Shown: positions 42,721 to 52,159 of the stretch, piece by piece
Layout of the letters: each line of letters opens with the position of its first letter
Position numbering within the stretch: position 1 is the first letter of the stretch
Source of the DNA: an uncultured Collinsella sp.
GTDB lineage: Bacteria; Actinomycetota; Coriobacteriia; Coriobacteriales; Coriobacteriaceae
Reading direction: 5' to 3'
DNA: 64,000 nt
Assembly (NCBI GenBank): GCA_900554645.1
Contig: USIE01000002.1
Coordinates: 1 to 64,000 of the forward strand
Made by a program: the position numbers and the translations under genes
Notes under the pieces: model-generated
The model's database searches: none
The model's input: only the letters and a program-made list of their open reading frames with translations
Told to the model about the DNA's origin: nothing

Positions 42721-43005
42721 TCAGGCAAGCTCCTCGCCTATGACGTCGCGCACGTTCTCGCTCGCAGCCAGGTAGCGCGACACGGCCTCCTCGATGCTGC
42801 ACTCGCCGGCGTAGGATACGCGCACGCGGATCGATCCGTATCGGACGCAAAGCGCATCGCGGGCAGCCGCAGAAGCGTCCTGCTGAAGCTCGCGCGGCAG
42901 CGCACCGGCAACCGCAGCTTCGCTCGGTCCGTTGTCGGCAAATGGCTCGTCGCCGCTGCAAGGGAACATCCCGTCCTGCGCGGCTTCCATCTGCTCACTT
43001 CCCAT
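42721..43005 (-). CDS. Small SYAGECS-motif protein (right copy)
   Basis: A 94-residue protein ending in the segment IRVRVSYAGECSIEEAVSRY LAASEN, shared with the 75-residue protein at 13.0 kb. The N-terminal half is acidic and Ala-rich without a known motif. It overlaps the sigma-like gene's end by 11 bases if it starts at ATG 43005; ATG 42990 is the alternative. Its place between a sigma-like factor and the recombinases suggests a role in controlling excision; that is inference. Confidence 0.6.
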   Translation of the reverse strand: MGSEQMEAAQDGMFPCSGDEPFADNGPSEAAVAGALPRELQQDASAAARDALCVRYGSIRVRVSYAGECSIEEAVSRYLAASENVRDVIGEELA

Positions 43006-43453
43006 CGCGACCGCCGATCCCAAACATAGCCTCGAGCTCGGCGCGCGTCTCGTCGTCAAGCTCCTCCAACTCCTCAAGGACGATTTCCTTGAGGACGGGA
43101 TACGAGCGTGCCAGGCGCTTGTAGATCGCGTAGACGGTGACGTACTCCTCCTCGCTGTGCTGCTTGACGGTCTTGCCCTCGAAATAGATGGCGCGGATGG
43201 TGCCTTGGCTGGACTCGCTCAGGAAGGATATCGCCCAGTCAAGTATGCTGTGCATGATCGAATGTAGCTCATCCTCACGGACGCGCTCCTGCTCAGAGGC
43301 GGGGCTGCGATCGTCTGCGAACAGTTCCTCGGGGTTTATCACCCCCTCGCCGTCGCTCCGCATGAGCTGGCTGAACAGTATCGGACGCGCGGTGACGCCC
43401 TTGATCTTGACGATGCAGTCGTAGCTGCTGCGGCAGCCTCGCGATGAGGGCAT
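42995..43453 (-). CDS. Sigma-70-like regulatory factor
   Basis: A 152-residue protein. The C-terminal half, LSESSQGTIRAIYFEGKTVK then EEEYVTVYAIYKRLARSYPV, resembles sigma region 4 with its HTH; the N-terminal half resembles a reduced region 2. ICEs often carry such sigma-like activators for their excision or transfer genes. GGGGAGG precedes ATG 43453. It is the first gene of the group leading into the recombinase operon. Confidence 0.55.
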   Translation of the reverse strand: MPSSRGCRSSYDCIVKIKGVTARPILFSQLMRSDGEGVINPEELFADDRSPASEQERVREDELHSIMHSILDWAISFLSESSQGTIRAIYFEGKTVKQHSEEEYVTVYAIYKRLARSYPVLKEIVLEELEELDDETRAELEAMFGIGGRDGK

Positions 43454-43688
43454 GTTTCCTCCCCTGGGTCAGGGAGCGCGGGATTGCGCTCCTGCCCAGA
43501 GGCGGAAAACGGGGTATTTTGGACGTGCCCTAAGGGCGAGCGGCGGCCACGACGAAAGAGGGCCTTTTGACGATTGTCACCCCCAGTAGTTAACGACCGT
43601 TAACCAGCAGCGAATAATCCGCCCAAAGACCAAGAAACCCCGCAACTCGGTTTGAGTTGCGGGGTAGGAACGACAGAGGCGACGCAAA
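43454..43688. other. Right border zone of the GC-rich element
   Basis: No gene. It contains a quasi-palindrome at 43465-43500 (CTGGG, GGAGCGC ... GCGCTCC, CCCAG), and GTTAAC repeated around GACC at 43594-43609. GC content drops sharply at about 43.6 kb, so the ICE border probably lies here. I could not match an att core to another position by eye. Confidence 0.45.
43637..43665 (-). terminator. Terminator at the end of EPS cluster 2
   Basis: Perfect 12-bp arms ACCCCGCAACTC and GAGTTGCGGGGT with loop GGTTT, followed on the minus strand by TTTCTTGG. It lies just outside the GC-rich element and downstream of the EPS cluster 2 genes, so it should end that transcript. Confidence 0.7.
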
Positions 43689-43928
43689 TCAGATTCGACC
43701 AGTTACGTAGCCTTCAGTCTCTCGATTGCATTTAGGCCTTTCTTTTATAGGCACTGAGCCGACAAGCACACCCAAGATAGCGGGGAGACGGTAGCCATTG
43801 TAGCTAAAGCTCAGGTTGTTATAGTGAGCGCCAATACGCGGTCCCAAGCACACGCCGTCAATGACATCGCAGGTGCTAAGGCCGCACGAAATGCCATGAG
43901 CCCGCCATAGTCCGAAGTATCTACTACG
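43689..43928 (-). pseudogene. Decayed EPS gene remnant, possibly Wzy
   Basis: An 79-codon open frame without a start codon, reading YFGLWRAHGISCGLSTCD then LGPRIGAHYNNLSFSYNG YRLPAILGVL. The piece GAHYNNLSF resembles GAMYNNLGF of the Wzy polymerase encoded at 45.8-47.1 kb, followed by a hydrophobic stretch in both. Neighbouring frames (43.93-44.05 kb) also carry short protein-like pieces, suggesting frameshifts. The likeness is short, so the identity is tentative. Nothing else is visible between this and the acyltransferase at 44113. Confidence 0.3.
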
Positions 43929-44112
43929 CTATGCACCATCTGAAGCGTTGGAAAATGTCTTGGCTTCATCCCCTGGCAAAGCAATCAGCCAGTTTATTTT
44001 GAAGCTCAAAACAAAGCTCAACCATTCGAAAAGCGCCACCATGCTTAATTACGCTGAGCAAACACTCGCTTACATACATATTGAAGCAGGGCATCACTGC
44101 AACCGTCCTCGA

Positions 44113-44604
44113 CTACCGCAGATCCCTATAACACCGCTCACGCTTCTCGTAAAACAATGTGTTCGCTGGCACATCTTTTGAGACGACGCTGTTCGCGGCA
44201 ATAACCGCATTATCCCCGATTGTGACGCCCTTGAGCACAACAACGTTCGCGCCCAGCCACACATTGTCTCCGATGCGGACTGGCGAGGTCTTGGTCGGCT
44301 GGTCGCGGTACATCGTGCCGTCCTGCGCCATGCCGTGGTCGAAGTCATATACATGCACGTTAGGCCCGAACAAGCATCCCTTGCCGATGTCGATGCGTTC
44401 GTGGGCAATCAAAACACACCCGTAGTTGAATGAGGTCCGCTCTGCCACTTTGATGCGTCCCGTAGCCGACACGCGGCAGTAAAAGGGCCGCCTAAACGCC
44501 TTCGTCATAATTATCTGGCCGGGAAACCTGCCCATTAGGAAAGCAAGTTTGCCGCGAACGTAAGCCCAACACGCTGCCCGCTCGATGAATTCCATAGGAT
44601 TCAA
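44113..44604 (-). CDS. Hexapeptide-repeat O-acetyltransferase
   Basis: A 163-residue left-handed beta-helix acyltransferase. Coils include [20 protein letters not shown], the His loop [12 protein letters not shown], and the characteristic [31 protein letters not shown]. It uses acetyl-CoA to acetylate a sugar of the polysaccharide. ATG 44604 opens [20 protein letters not shown]. It is the last intact gene of EPS cluster 2. Confidence 0.88.
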   Translation of the reverse strand: MNPMEFIERAACWAYVRGKLAFLMGRFPGQIIMTKAFRRPFYCRVSATGRIKVAERTSFNYGCVLIAHERIDIGKGCLFGPNVHVYDFDHGMAQDGTMYRDQPTKTSPVRIGDNVWLGANVVVLKGVTIGDNAVIAANSVVSKDVPANTLFYEKRERCYRDLR

Positions 44605-44634
44605 AGGAAGTCACCCTCTTCTTCTATTTGTTTG

Positions 44635-45789
44635 TCAAACTCTACCCATAAGGCGCTTAACCAGAGTCTTAACAGTCTTGACGAACCCGTAGGCCCCCAC
44701 ATAGCGCGCCGCCCCTTCGAAGCCATGCTTTTCGTACGCCCGCCAAAAACCCTCTACGTCGTCCTGGGGCGCTGAGGGCCTTTGCAGCATGGGGTTGCCG
44801 GGAATCACCTCGTCGATTGTTATCTTCACGGCCCCAGGCTCGAAAACACCCTGGCCTACAATATCCTTCGCAAGCTCACTATTGACCATGACGACAGAGA
44901 GGCCTCTTCGGTCATTAAGTTCTTTACGGCACCTGTCCACACCAAGAAAGTCAGCGAGAGTGAAATCGGCAACCCTGCGAATATCGGTGTAGAGGCAGCG
45001 GTAGCAGCAAGAGTTCAGCCCATCGTTGCTGTAGAAGACGTCTCGCCACGTATTGCTCTCAATCGTATCGTAGAGCGTGCTGCCATCTTCCAAGGCCGCC
45101 TTCTCAACATGAACCCCCCAACCCCTGTCCTTCGGGCGATGGCAGTAGCCGATCACCTTCTTGCCGCTTTTCCGTTCGAGAAACGCGATGTACTCGCGGA
45201 ACAACCGGTTGCTCGGCGTCCCGTGGCATATCAGGTCACAGGTTACCAGCTGTCCGGAATAGCTCTTCTTGGAAAGGAAGCTCCGCAGACCCGCAATCTG
45301 GCAGGGGGTACCTGTATACAGCACGCACCTTCCCTGCCTCAGATCTTCATAAACCTCGCCGTACGTCGTCCCCGTAAAACCCTGTGAATACTTCGACCCC
45401 CTACATGCCTGCGCCTCACCCTCAGTGACGCAACGTCTCTGCACAATGCGGAACTCGTCGTCGAAACAGGCGCCATACACTACGCCGCCCTTGCCAAGCG
45501 CATATTGCGCCAGCGCCCAAAAGGCTGCACCCGAGGAACTCTTGGCCCTCTCTTGGTCGGTGCCCTTGTACGCTAGCACTTCGAGCGGTCCCCTCTTCAA
45601 TTCCTCCGCCATCCCCCCGTTGGCAGGACACGTTGCCTCGCACAGGCCACATTGCACGCACTTTGCCTCATCCACATTAGGACGATAGAATCCCCGATTA
45701 TCCTCGATCACAGTGATTGCCGAGAGTGGGCAAGCCGATTGGCACGCCGAACACCCGCAGCACAGCTGCGGATTATTACAGATTTCCAT
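44635..45789 (-). CDS. FrhB-like Fe-S oxidoreductase of EPS cluster
   Basis: A 384-residue protein with two 4Fe-4S ferredoxin motifs at the N-terminus (CCGCSACQSACP and CVQCGLCEATCP), then a coenzyme F420 hydrogenase/dehydrogenase beta-subunit domain (YTGTPCQIAGLRSFL, CDLICHGTPSNRLFREYI). Such proteins are frequent in EPS loci together with pyruvyl transferases; their reaction there is unknown. ATG 45789 is chosen because it gives the Fe-S motif at once; it overlaps the Wzy stop by 14 bases. Confidence 0.88.
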   Translation of the reverse strand: MEICNNPQLCCGCSACQSACPLSAITVIEDNRGFYRPNVDEAKCVQCGLCEATCPANGGMAEELKRGPLEVLAYKGTDQERAKSSSGAAFWALAQYALGKGGVVYGACFDDEFRIVQRRCVTEGEAQACRGSKYSQGFTGTTYGEVYEDLRQGRCVLYTGTPCQIAGLRSFLSKKSYSGQLVTCDLICHGTPSNRLFREYIAFLERKSGKKVIGYCHRPKDRGWGVHVEKAALEDGSTLYDTIESNTWRDVFYSNDGLNSCCYRCLYTDIRRVADFTLADFLGVDRCRKELNDRRGLSVVMVNSELAKDIVGQGVFEPGAVKITIDEVIPGNPMLQRPSAPQDDVEGFWRAYEKHGFEGAARYVGAYGFVKTVKTLVKRLMGRV

Positions 45790-47107
45790 GGATCGCCCCG
45801 TCCTTGCGCTTAGTGTCAATCCCGCATATAGCAAACACGCCGACGCACGACATGAAGTACGGTATGTAGCACTGCGGATCGTAAAGAGGATTGCCCGAAA
45901 AGCAATAAACCAGGAAGAAAATCTGCGCGCCCACGCAAGCCCAAAGGCAGAACGACTCCCCGTAGAGTCCTCCCCCGCGATGCGCAGCCGAACGCCGCAT
46001 CGCCGCGATTAGCGTGACCGCAGCGGGTACTAGGAACAGGGCCAGCCCCACGATGCCCGTCTCGGCCAAAAGCTGCAGATAGACATTATGAGTACTCATC
46101 GACGTGAATCCCAAATTGTTATACATGGCGCCAAGCGATGTCGTCGCAACGTACTTCGAATACGACCCCCACCCACTTCCAAACAGGGGATTCGAATAGA
46201 ACATACTCCAGGCGCAGTCGTACAACTCGCTCCTGCCGTTACCAGTCTCGTCTTCCGACAGTTCGACGAATCTTTGAAGGGTTGCCTCGACGCCCGGCAC
46301 GAATGTCGCCAGCACGCCCACGGCAAGAATAGCCAGCATAACAATAATCAGGGCTTTCAACGCCGTACCCGTGAACTTATCTCTGTTGACGAAGAGGTAG
46401 CATATCGAAACGGCAACGACGGATGCGACGAGCGGTCCGCGCTTCGTCGTCAAGAACAAGGAGAGCAGAAGCACCACACCCAAGATTATGTCTTTCGCTC
46501 GCGGCTTGGATTTCTCCCCAATTAGCCCGCACGCCCAACACACCAGGCCAAAGCTCAAATAGATGGAGTTGGTGCTGTAATGGGCGGTGAAGCCCGATCG
46601 GTAGTCGCTTGCCATGTAGCTCGAAGAGAAAAACGCCGCCTTCACAGGCGCATACAATGCAGGAAAGAGCCAGAAGGCTATCGTGCATATGGCATGGAAG
46701 GCCGCAAACGCAACCAGCACCTTGATACACGTCGAAATCCACTCCTTCTCCCCCGATGCGGCGTACATGCACACGAACAGGATGGTGTAAACCACCAGCA
46801 GCGTCAGGTTGTTCACTCCAAAAACGAAGCTATGTACATAGAAAAGGATGAAGAACGGGACCCACGCAATCTCCAGGCCGAACTTCTTGTTGGCAAACCT
46901 GCCGTTGGCAAGAAAATGCATGACGAGCGACACGAAGGAAACGGCGAGGCACGCGTAAAGCACCACGGAAGACGAGGCAAGGGATTGGCAGAAAAAGGCG
47001 TAAAAGAGCAGGGGGATGAAGACCATCGACCCATTCTTTAGGGAGAAACGCGCTCCGCGCTGAGCAGAGAGCGCCGCATCGATTTGCGACGAGGATGCAA
47101 GACACAT
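45776..47107 (-). CDS. wzy: O-antigen/EPS polymerase (Wzy-like)
   Basis: A 443-residue polytopic membrane protein with about ten helices. The Wzy_C ligase-type region is FVELSEDETGNGRSELYDCA WSMFYSNPLFGSGWGSY, followed by TSMSTHNVYLQLLAETGIVG (the conserved His loop facing outside). It joins flipped repeat units into polymer at the outer membrane leaflet face. It directly precedes the FrhB-like gene and follows wzx by two bases. Confidence 0.9.
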   Translation of the reverse strand: MCLASSSQIDAALSAQRGARFSLKNGSMVFIPLLFYAFFCQSLASSSVVLYACLAVSFVSLVMHFLANGRFANKKFGLEIAWVPFFILFYVHSFVFGVNNLTLLVVYTILFVCMYAASGEKEWISTCIKVLVAFAAFHAICTIAFWLFPALYAPVKAAFFSSSYMASDYRSGFTAHYSTNSIYLSFGLVCWACGLIGEKSKPRAKDIILGVVLLLSLFLTTKRGPLVASVVAVSICYLFVNRDKFTGTALKALIIVMLAILAVGVLATFVPGVEATLQRFVELSEDETGNGRSELYDCAWSMFYSNPLFGSGWGSYSKYVATTSLGAMYNNLGFTSMSTHNVYLQLLAETGIVGLALFLVPAAVTLIAAMRRSAAHRGGGLYGESFCLWACVGAQIFFLVYCFSGNPLYDPQCYIPYFMSCVGVFAICGIDTKRKDGAIHGNL

Positions 47108-47109
47108 GA

Positions 47110-48600
47110 CTATCTATTCCTTACGAAGCGTTTGAAGATGGAGCGGAAGCTGCCCTTGTCGAGCAGGGCGAGCGTCAGACACACGACTGCGACGCCCCAA
47201 AGAACCAGGGCGGCAGCGACGGCAGCCCAAAGGGTCCAGGTGCAAGCCAAGCTCGAGAGAAGATACCCGGGCATCGCAATAAGAGCAGTCTGCAGGACGT
47301 ACAGCCCGAAAGCCGAAAGAGAGCTCGACACCGTGTCCCTGGAAATCCTGGTGGGCTCGAACAACAGCAAGTCAACCACACGGTAGGCATTCGACACGCA
47401 GGAAGCTGCAATGGTGCCTACGATACCAAACCCCATTGTCAGGGGGATGCCCAAGACTATGATAATCAGAGCCTGCATGCAGGTCTGCCACCTTGTTTCA
47501 TGATACATCCCTGCGGCTATGACTAGAAGTCCCTGGGAAGACTTGCCATGGTAGAGGAACACATTCAGCACCACGAGAAAACCGAGAAGTGCGTTATGGT
47601 AGTCTGCGTCGTGGAAATTCCCTGCATATAAATCAACAAAAGGCAGTATCAGCGAGAAGGCGCATCCACAGGCAACAGCTGACACCGAATAGACCAACGC
47701 CCTGTAAGGCCTGTACGAAACGCGAAGCGCCCCGTAATCGCCATTTGCAATCTGTCGTCCAAACGAAGCCTGCAGGCCCGTACCCAACACATTGGGAATC
47801 ATCTGCAGTCCGTTTGAAATCAGTAGGTACACCGCCAAAACGCTGACCTCGCTCATGTTTCCGCACAGCACGGTGGCCAAGATAACAGGCGCACCCGACT
47901 GTACCGCACCCAGAATCTGCAGGAATAGAGCATCCCAGCGCTGCGGCAACTTGAAGTCCCCATAATCTACCTTGCAGTCAAACTCGGGGTACCGCCGTCG
48001 CGTATACACCGCCAGGATGGCGCTTCGCGCAAACACGGCTGCGAGCGCCAGCGCGTAGACCGCCACGACAGGCGCGCGCAAATACGAGAACACGATGATA
48101 ATTCCGGTATTCAGCAGTGTGTAGACAGTCGAGGCGAGCTGGATGAGCCAGTTTTTCTTGTCGGCAGTGAGGAACACCCTATACTTCGAGAGCGAGAAGA
48201 AGTCAACAACAACCTTCGCGCCCAAAAGGAAGGTCAACGCCACGATCTCCCATGGCAGCATCGCGCCCGCCGAAACAAACACCGGGTAAATAACCGAGAG
48301 CCCTACCATCAAGGCCAGGAATACAGCGCCCGATTTCTGGTAAAAGGCCCGCGACGCGGACGCGACAATGTTGACACCCCTCCAATCGCCCTGGGCGAGC
48401 GGCTTGTACAGGGCGAACGTCGCCGCACCGGATATTCCGGCCTCCACGAGCGCAAAATATCCGATGAACTGGGTAAGGGAGGTCACCAGGCCGTTGACCT
48501 CGGAGCCGTACACTCCGATGATGGCCCTTGGGACCAGGAAGCCGGCGACCACGGCGGTCAGCTGGTAGACAAGATTCCAGAAAGTATTCTTGGCAAACAT
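47110..48600 (-). CDS. wzx: Wzx-type polysaccharide flippase
   Basis: A 496-residue MOP-superfamily transporter with 12-14 predicted helices. It begins MFAKNTFWNLVYQLTAVVAG FLVPRAIIGVYGSEVNG, a typical Wzx N-terminus. It should flip the undecaprenyl-diphosphate-linked repeat unit across the membrane. It is adjacent to wzy, forming the Wzx/Wzy pair of cluster 2; no such pair is visible in the part of cluster 1 present here. Confidence 0.9.
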   Translation of the reverse strand: MFAKNTFWNLVYQLTAVVAGFLVPRAIIGVYGSEVNGLVTSLTQFIGYFALVEAGISGAATFALYKPLAQGDWRGVNIVASASRAFYQKSGAVFLALMVGLSVIYPVFVSAGAMLPWEIVALTFLLGAKVVVDFFSLSKYRVFLTADKKNWLIQLASTVYTLLNTGIIIVFSYLRAPVVAVYALALAAVFARSAILAVYTRRRYPEFDCKVDYGDFKLPQRWDALFLQILGAVQSGAPVILATVLCGNMSEVSVLAVYLLISNGLQMIPNVLGTGLQASFGRQIANGDYGALRVSYRPYRALVYSVSAVACGCAFSLILPFVDLYAGNFHDADYHNALLGFLVVLNVFLYHGKSSQGLLVIAAGMYHETRWQTCMQALIIIVLGIPLTMGFGIVGTIAASCVSNAYRVVDLLLFEPTRISRDTVSSSLSAFGLYVLQTALIAMPGYLLSSLACTWTLWAAVAAALVLWGVAVVCLTLALLDKGSFRSIFKRFVRNR

Positions 48601-48615
48601 AGGATAGTACCGGCC

Positions 48616-49716
48616 CTAAAGCCCTATGCACTCGGCGATGAACGAAAGAGCGTTAGCGCGGTCGCGATCCAAAACCTGGTTAGCACGATCGTAATCCACA
48701 TTGCACGCCGACGGATCGCCAGCGGCGTACAGGCAGTCCTCGATACCGTAGCGCGCCAAAAGGTCAGTGATCCTAACGTTGCTCTGAACAGCGGCTTCGG
48801 AGGTCTTTACAACAAATTGCTTATTAAAGTTCAGGGAAAAGCATGCGCCATGGAAGGAATCTGTGCACACGAACGCCGCCCTACGCACCAGCTCAAGAAA
48901 AGCAACGGGACCAACGTCCCTCACATTTAGCACACCAGGAAAATCTTTGGTGTTGTAATGCAGGCAGACGACGGGAATGCCCAACCGCCCCGCAACCTCC
49001 AAGGCCCCGTCCAGAAGCTTCTGCTCAGAGTTGAGCGTGTAAAGCAGCACGTATTCCTCGGGAATGGAATCAAGGCCTTCCCCTGTGGCAAGCTCCGACC
49101 AATCGTCGCACGAGAGCAGAAGCGTCGGATCTGGCATGAAAACAGGCTCGAGACCCATGCCACGCAGCACTTCCATGGAGCTAGGCTCCCTCACCGAGAG
49201 TCCCGAAAATGTGGCAAGCCTCTCCGCAGCGCCCTTATCACACGCAGTGATTGCCTCAGCCGTCGCATCGCCCAGGCTGGCCGCATACGAGGCGACGCGG
49301 GCAACATCTGCGATACCCGCACCCAAAAAAACGGGGTCGTGTCCGTTTACGCGAGGGTTGAAAACCTGATCGCTGCCGATAAGAATACAATCAAGCGTCT
49401 TGGCCTCATCGATGAGAGCCGCCCAGTCAAGCCTGCTCGTAAGATTCAAGTTGGTTTCGGCAAAGCGCGAAAACGCCGCTACCCTGCGGCGTTCGAACCC
49501 CCGCCTCAGAAAGTAGCGCGCAGCACCCGATGGGCTAAACGAGAAATGTGTTCCCAGCTCGCGATCGTCAAGTTCCCTGTTACTGTAATTAAGAATCTCG
49601 CAGTCGCAGCCCAAAGACTCCACAGCCCTACGAAGTGCGCACGCCTGGAGCGACGCCCCATAGTTCACGGTATTAGAGAATGTGAGTATGCCTACGTGTT
49701 TCAAAATGCGTTTCAC
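48616..49716 (-). CDS. Polysaccharide pyruvyl transferase family protein
   Basis: A 366-residue CsaB/WcaK-type protein. The start VGILTFSNTVNYGASLQACA LRRAVESLG, then DCILIGSDQVFNPRV, and late RRAAFVCTDSFHGACFSLNF, are diagnostic of the family. It transfers pyruvate from PEP to form a ketal on a sugar, adding negative charge to the polymer. It lies next to wzx. The FrhB-like protein often accompanies it. Confidence 0.92.
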   Translation of the reverse strand: MKRILKHVGILTFSNTVNYGASLQACALRRAVESLGCDCEILNYSNRELDDRELGTHFSFSPSGAARYFLRRGFERRRVAAFSRFAETNLNLTSRLDWAALIDEAKTLDCILIGSDQVFNPRVNGHDPVFLGAGIADVARVASYAASLGDATAEAITACDKGAAERLATFSGLSVREPSSMEVLRGMGLEPVFMPDPTLLLSCDDWSELATGEGLDSIPEEYVLLYTLNSEQKLLDGALEVAGRLGIPVVCLHYNTKDFPGVLNVRDVGPVAFLELVRRAAFVCTDSFHGACFSLNFNKQFVVKTSEAAVQSNVRITDLLARYGIEDCLYAAGDPSACNVDYDRANQVLDRDRANALSFIAECIGL

Positions 49717-49733
49717 CTATCCTGAAGACTGAA

Positions 49734-50264
49734 CTAAACCAGGTTAATGATGTAACCCTCGGTCGCATTTTGCCTTTCAATAACCTTGCAAGGGCTGCCA
49801 ATGACGATCGAATGGCTGGGGATGTCTTGATTGACAAACGTATTCGACGCAATGAAAACATCATTGCCGATGGTAACGTTACCCGCAATCGTGGAGTTAA
49901 TGCCCAGATAGACACGGTCACCTATCGTGGGAACGCCCTTTCTTTTTCCGCGGTTTTCCTGGCCGACGGTGCACCCCTTGTGAATATTGACGTTGCGCCC
50001 CAACTTAGCATCCACGTTGATCGTGATTCCATAGGGATGGCCGATATAGAACCCCTCGCCAATCTGGGTTGATGGAGAGATTTCAAGCCCGCATTTCCTC
50101 GAAAGGTGCTTCCTAGGCAGTGTGAAAATAAGCTTTCGCAATCCCCCCGCCTGGCACATCCTCAGGTAGAAAACGTAACGGTACCCAAAATCGCCAATCA
50201 GGCGCCCGAATTTCACACCCGGTGCACCGAAGTAGTGAATTGTGTCTTTAGAGAAAGTGCTCAC
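49734..50264 (-). CDS. Serine-acetyltransferase-like (CysE-type) EPS acyltransferase
   Basis: A 176-residue hexapeptide acyltransferase. The pattern GLEISPSTQIGEGFYIGHPY GITINVDAKLGRNVNIHKGC TVGQENRGKRKGVPTIGDRV is that of CysE-like enzymes, with His in the IGHP loop. In EPS loci it acetylates a sugar rather than serine. I chose GTG 50264, one base after the upstream gene's stop and behind GGAAG; a longer frame from 50330 lies inside that gene. Confidence 0.82.
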   Translation of the reverse strand: MSTFSKDTIHYFGAPGVKFGRLIGDFGYRYVFYLRMCQAGGLRKLIFTLPRKHLSRKCGLEISPSTQIGEGFYIGHPYGITINVDAKLGRNVNIHKGCTVGQENRGKRKGVPTIGDRVYLGINSTIAGNVTIGNDVFIASNTFVNQDIPSHSIVIGSPCKVIERQNATEGYIINLV

Positions 50265-50265
50265 G

Positions 50266-51066
50266 TTAGTCTTCCCGTCCTTTCGCGACCTTCTCTCGAG
50301 CAACACCGAGGATACGCTTCGACCCTTCAATCAAACCCCCGTCGCTCACCTCCATGAGAACTCGTCCGAGAATCTGCGCAGGCCGCCTGCCAATAAAAGG
50401 CGAGCACTTGCGCACTACGCTCCTCTTGATACGGTACTTGGGCTCGACCCAACTACCCGAAGAACGGTGGATGCTGTATGTACACGGCTTAATATGATAC
50501 CCGCCGAAACCATACACGGGGTTGAATGCCCTGGAGTCCATAACGCGCCAACCTCCGAAAGACTGCTCTTTGTCCTCGCGCCTGAATCCAATTGTCTCAA
50601 GCTCAGCTGTGAACACCTCGTTGACAGTGGTCTTATCGAGAAATACGGGGTCGATAGAGAACTGCATAGACTCATACCTGGCAACGCATGCTCCGATTAT
50701 AGGATCATGCGGCTCAACCGCAACAATCAGCCCGGTCGTGGCGGTCAACGAGGATTCCTCTATTGCGGTGAAGGGAACGCTACCCAAAAGGGGCGTTATG
50801 TCGCGGATAAGCTCACTGCCCACGTCCATGTAGATCCCACCGTATTCATGCAGCACCTTGAACCTGGCGTAGTCCGCAACGAAAGCCCACATCTTTGCTG
50901 CATAGGCATCCCTCGACCACTCACAGGTTTCGAAATCGAAGTTATCCTCATTCCATTGTCTCAATTCGAATCCAGGCGCAAATCTCTTCCATGAAGCCAA
51001 GGACTTCTCGGCCGTATCAGAAAGAGGCTTTCCTCCGAACCAACAGTAATGAATGACCTTTCTCAT
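50266..51066 (-). CDS. GT32-type (DXD sugar-binding) glycosyltransferase
   Basis: A 266-residue glycosyltransferase. MRKVIHYCWFGGKPLSDTAE opens the OCH1-like/capsular family, and FVADYARFKVLHEYGGIYMD VG contains the DxD-type metal-binding motif. It probably adds a hexose to the repeat unit. An isolated gap of 38 bases separates it from the GT4 gene upstream. Specificity unknown. Confidence 0.9.
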   Translation of the reverse strand: MRKVIHYCWFGGKPLSDTAEKSLASWKRFAPGFELRQWNEDNFDFETCEWSRDAYAAKMWAFVADYARFKVLHEYGGIYMDVGSELIRDITPLLGSVPFTAIEESSLTATTGLIVAVEPHDPIIGACVARYESMQFSIDPVFLDKTTVNEVFTAELETIGFRREDKEQSFGGWRVMDSRAFNPVYGFGGYHIKPCTYSIHRSSGSWVEPKYRIKRSVVRKCSPFIGRRPAQILGRVLMEVSDGGLIEGSKRILGVAREKVAKGRED

Positions 51067-51103
51067 AGTCGCATCATACCTAAATAGCTGAAATCAATCG
51101 AAA

Positions 51104-52159
51104 TCATTTACGAATGATCTCGTAAATTGTATCGATTTGGTCCATATAGGCATCGAGGGAGAATGACTTCTCGATACATGCGCGACCGCATTTGCCAATT
51201 CTTTCTTTCAAGGCATTATCACTCATGAGAACGTCAAGCTTTTCTGTCAGGGCAGTGACGTCATCGACCGGAAACAGGAAACCGTCCACGCCATCGTTGA
51301 TGATTTGAGGAACGCCTCCAACAGGAGTCGCAATCGTCGCCAAGCCGTACGACATCGCCTCGAGCACACTCATAGGCATACCTTCGTTTTTAGACGGAAG
51401 GCAAAAAATACTGCAGTTTTGAAAAGCCTCGTCTTTCTTTTCGCCAGCCGCCCATCCGATGAAACGACATTTATCGTATATGCCGAGCTCATCCGCTAGC
51501 TTCTCGTATGCACGCACATCACCATCTCCGCCGAAAACAAATCGGGCATCTGGATGCGCAGGAAGAGTGCGAGCCGCAGCACGCAAAAGCACGTTTGGGC
51601 TCTTGCGTTCGTCAAGACGCCCCATGAACAAAACGGTATTAGAGGTATAGTCCGTCACGTTTTCGCCCGGAATATTCACTGCGTTATGAAGAACCTTTAC
51701 TTGCTCAATATCACAAATACGCCTGTTAAGCAGGAAGTCCCTCCACTCCTCGGACAGAACGACAATCCTGCTGCAAAGACGAAATGTTTGGCAGATATCA
51801 CGCCTTTGGCCCTCTGTGCATTCCTCGTCATACCACATAGCAAACTCGCTACCATGCAAATGAAGAAGAACCGGCTTTTTATGCGCAGCGGCTGCTGCAA
51901 TGAAAGCCTTCTTCCGAAAGTAACTGCCGCGCGAAGCCATGTGAACGTGAACGAGGTCACAACTCTTCAGCCTTCTTAGGTACCTCGCATACGCAACCAT
52001 AGCCGTTGCCAGCTTCCTAGCCTTGCCCCCTTCTATGGTCGTTGGTAGAAATGTAACTTCTTCGCCTCTACGGTGCGCCGCCTCAAGCATGTTCTTCTCA
52101 ACTGTTGCAATGCCGCCCATAGATTCTGGACTAGGCCCAACCATCAAAATGCTAGGCAT
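51104..52159 (-). CDS. GT4-family glycosyltransferase
   Basis: A 351-residue GT-B enzyme: SILMVGPSPESMGGIATVEK NML at the N-terminus; NTVLFMGRLDERKSPNVLLR AAA and SIFCLPSKNEGMPMSVLEAM SYGLATI (E-x7-E) in the donor domain. It extends the lipid-linked oligosaccharide. ATG 52159 with GGGAGA upstream is preferred over an ATG at 52174; it overlaps the ATP-grasp gene by eight bases. Confidence 0.92.
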   Translation of the reverse strand: MPSILMVGPSPESMGGIATVEKNMLEAAHRRGEEVTFLPTTIEGGKARKLATAMVAYARYLRRLKSCDLVHVHMASRGSYFRKKAFIAAAAAHKKPVLLHLHGSEFAMWYDEECTEGQRRDICQTFRLCSRIVVLSEEWRDFLLNRRICDIEQVKVLHNAVNIPGENVTDYTSNTVLFMGRLDERKSPNVLLRAAARTLPAHPDARFVFGGDGDVRAYEKLADELGIYDKCRFIGWAAGEKKDEAFQNCSIFCLPSKNEGMPMSVLEAMSYGLATIATPVGGVPQIINDGVDGFLFPVDDVTALTEKLDVLMSDNALKERIGKCGRACIEKSFSLDAYMDQIDTIYEIIRK

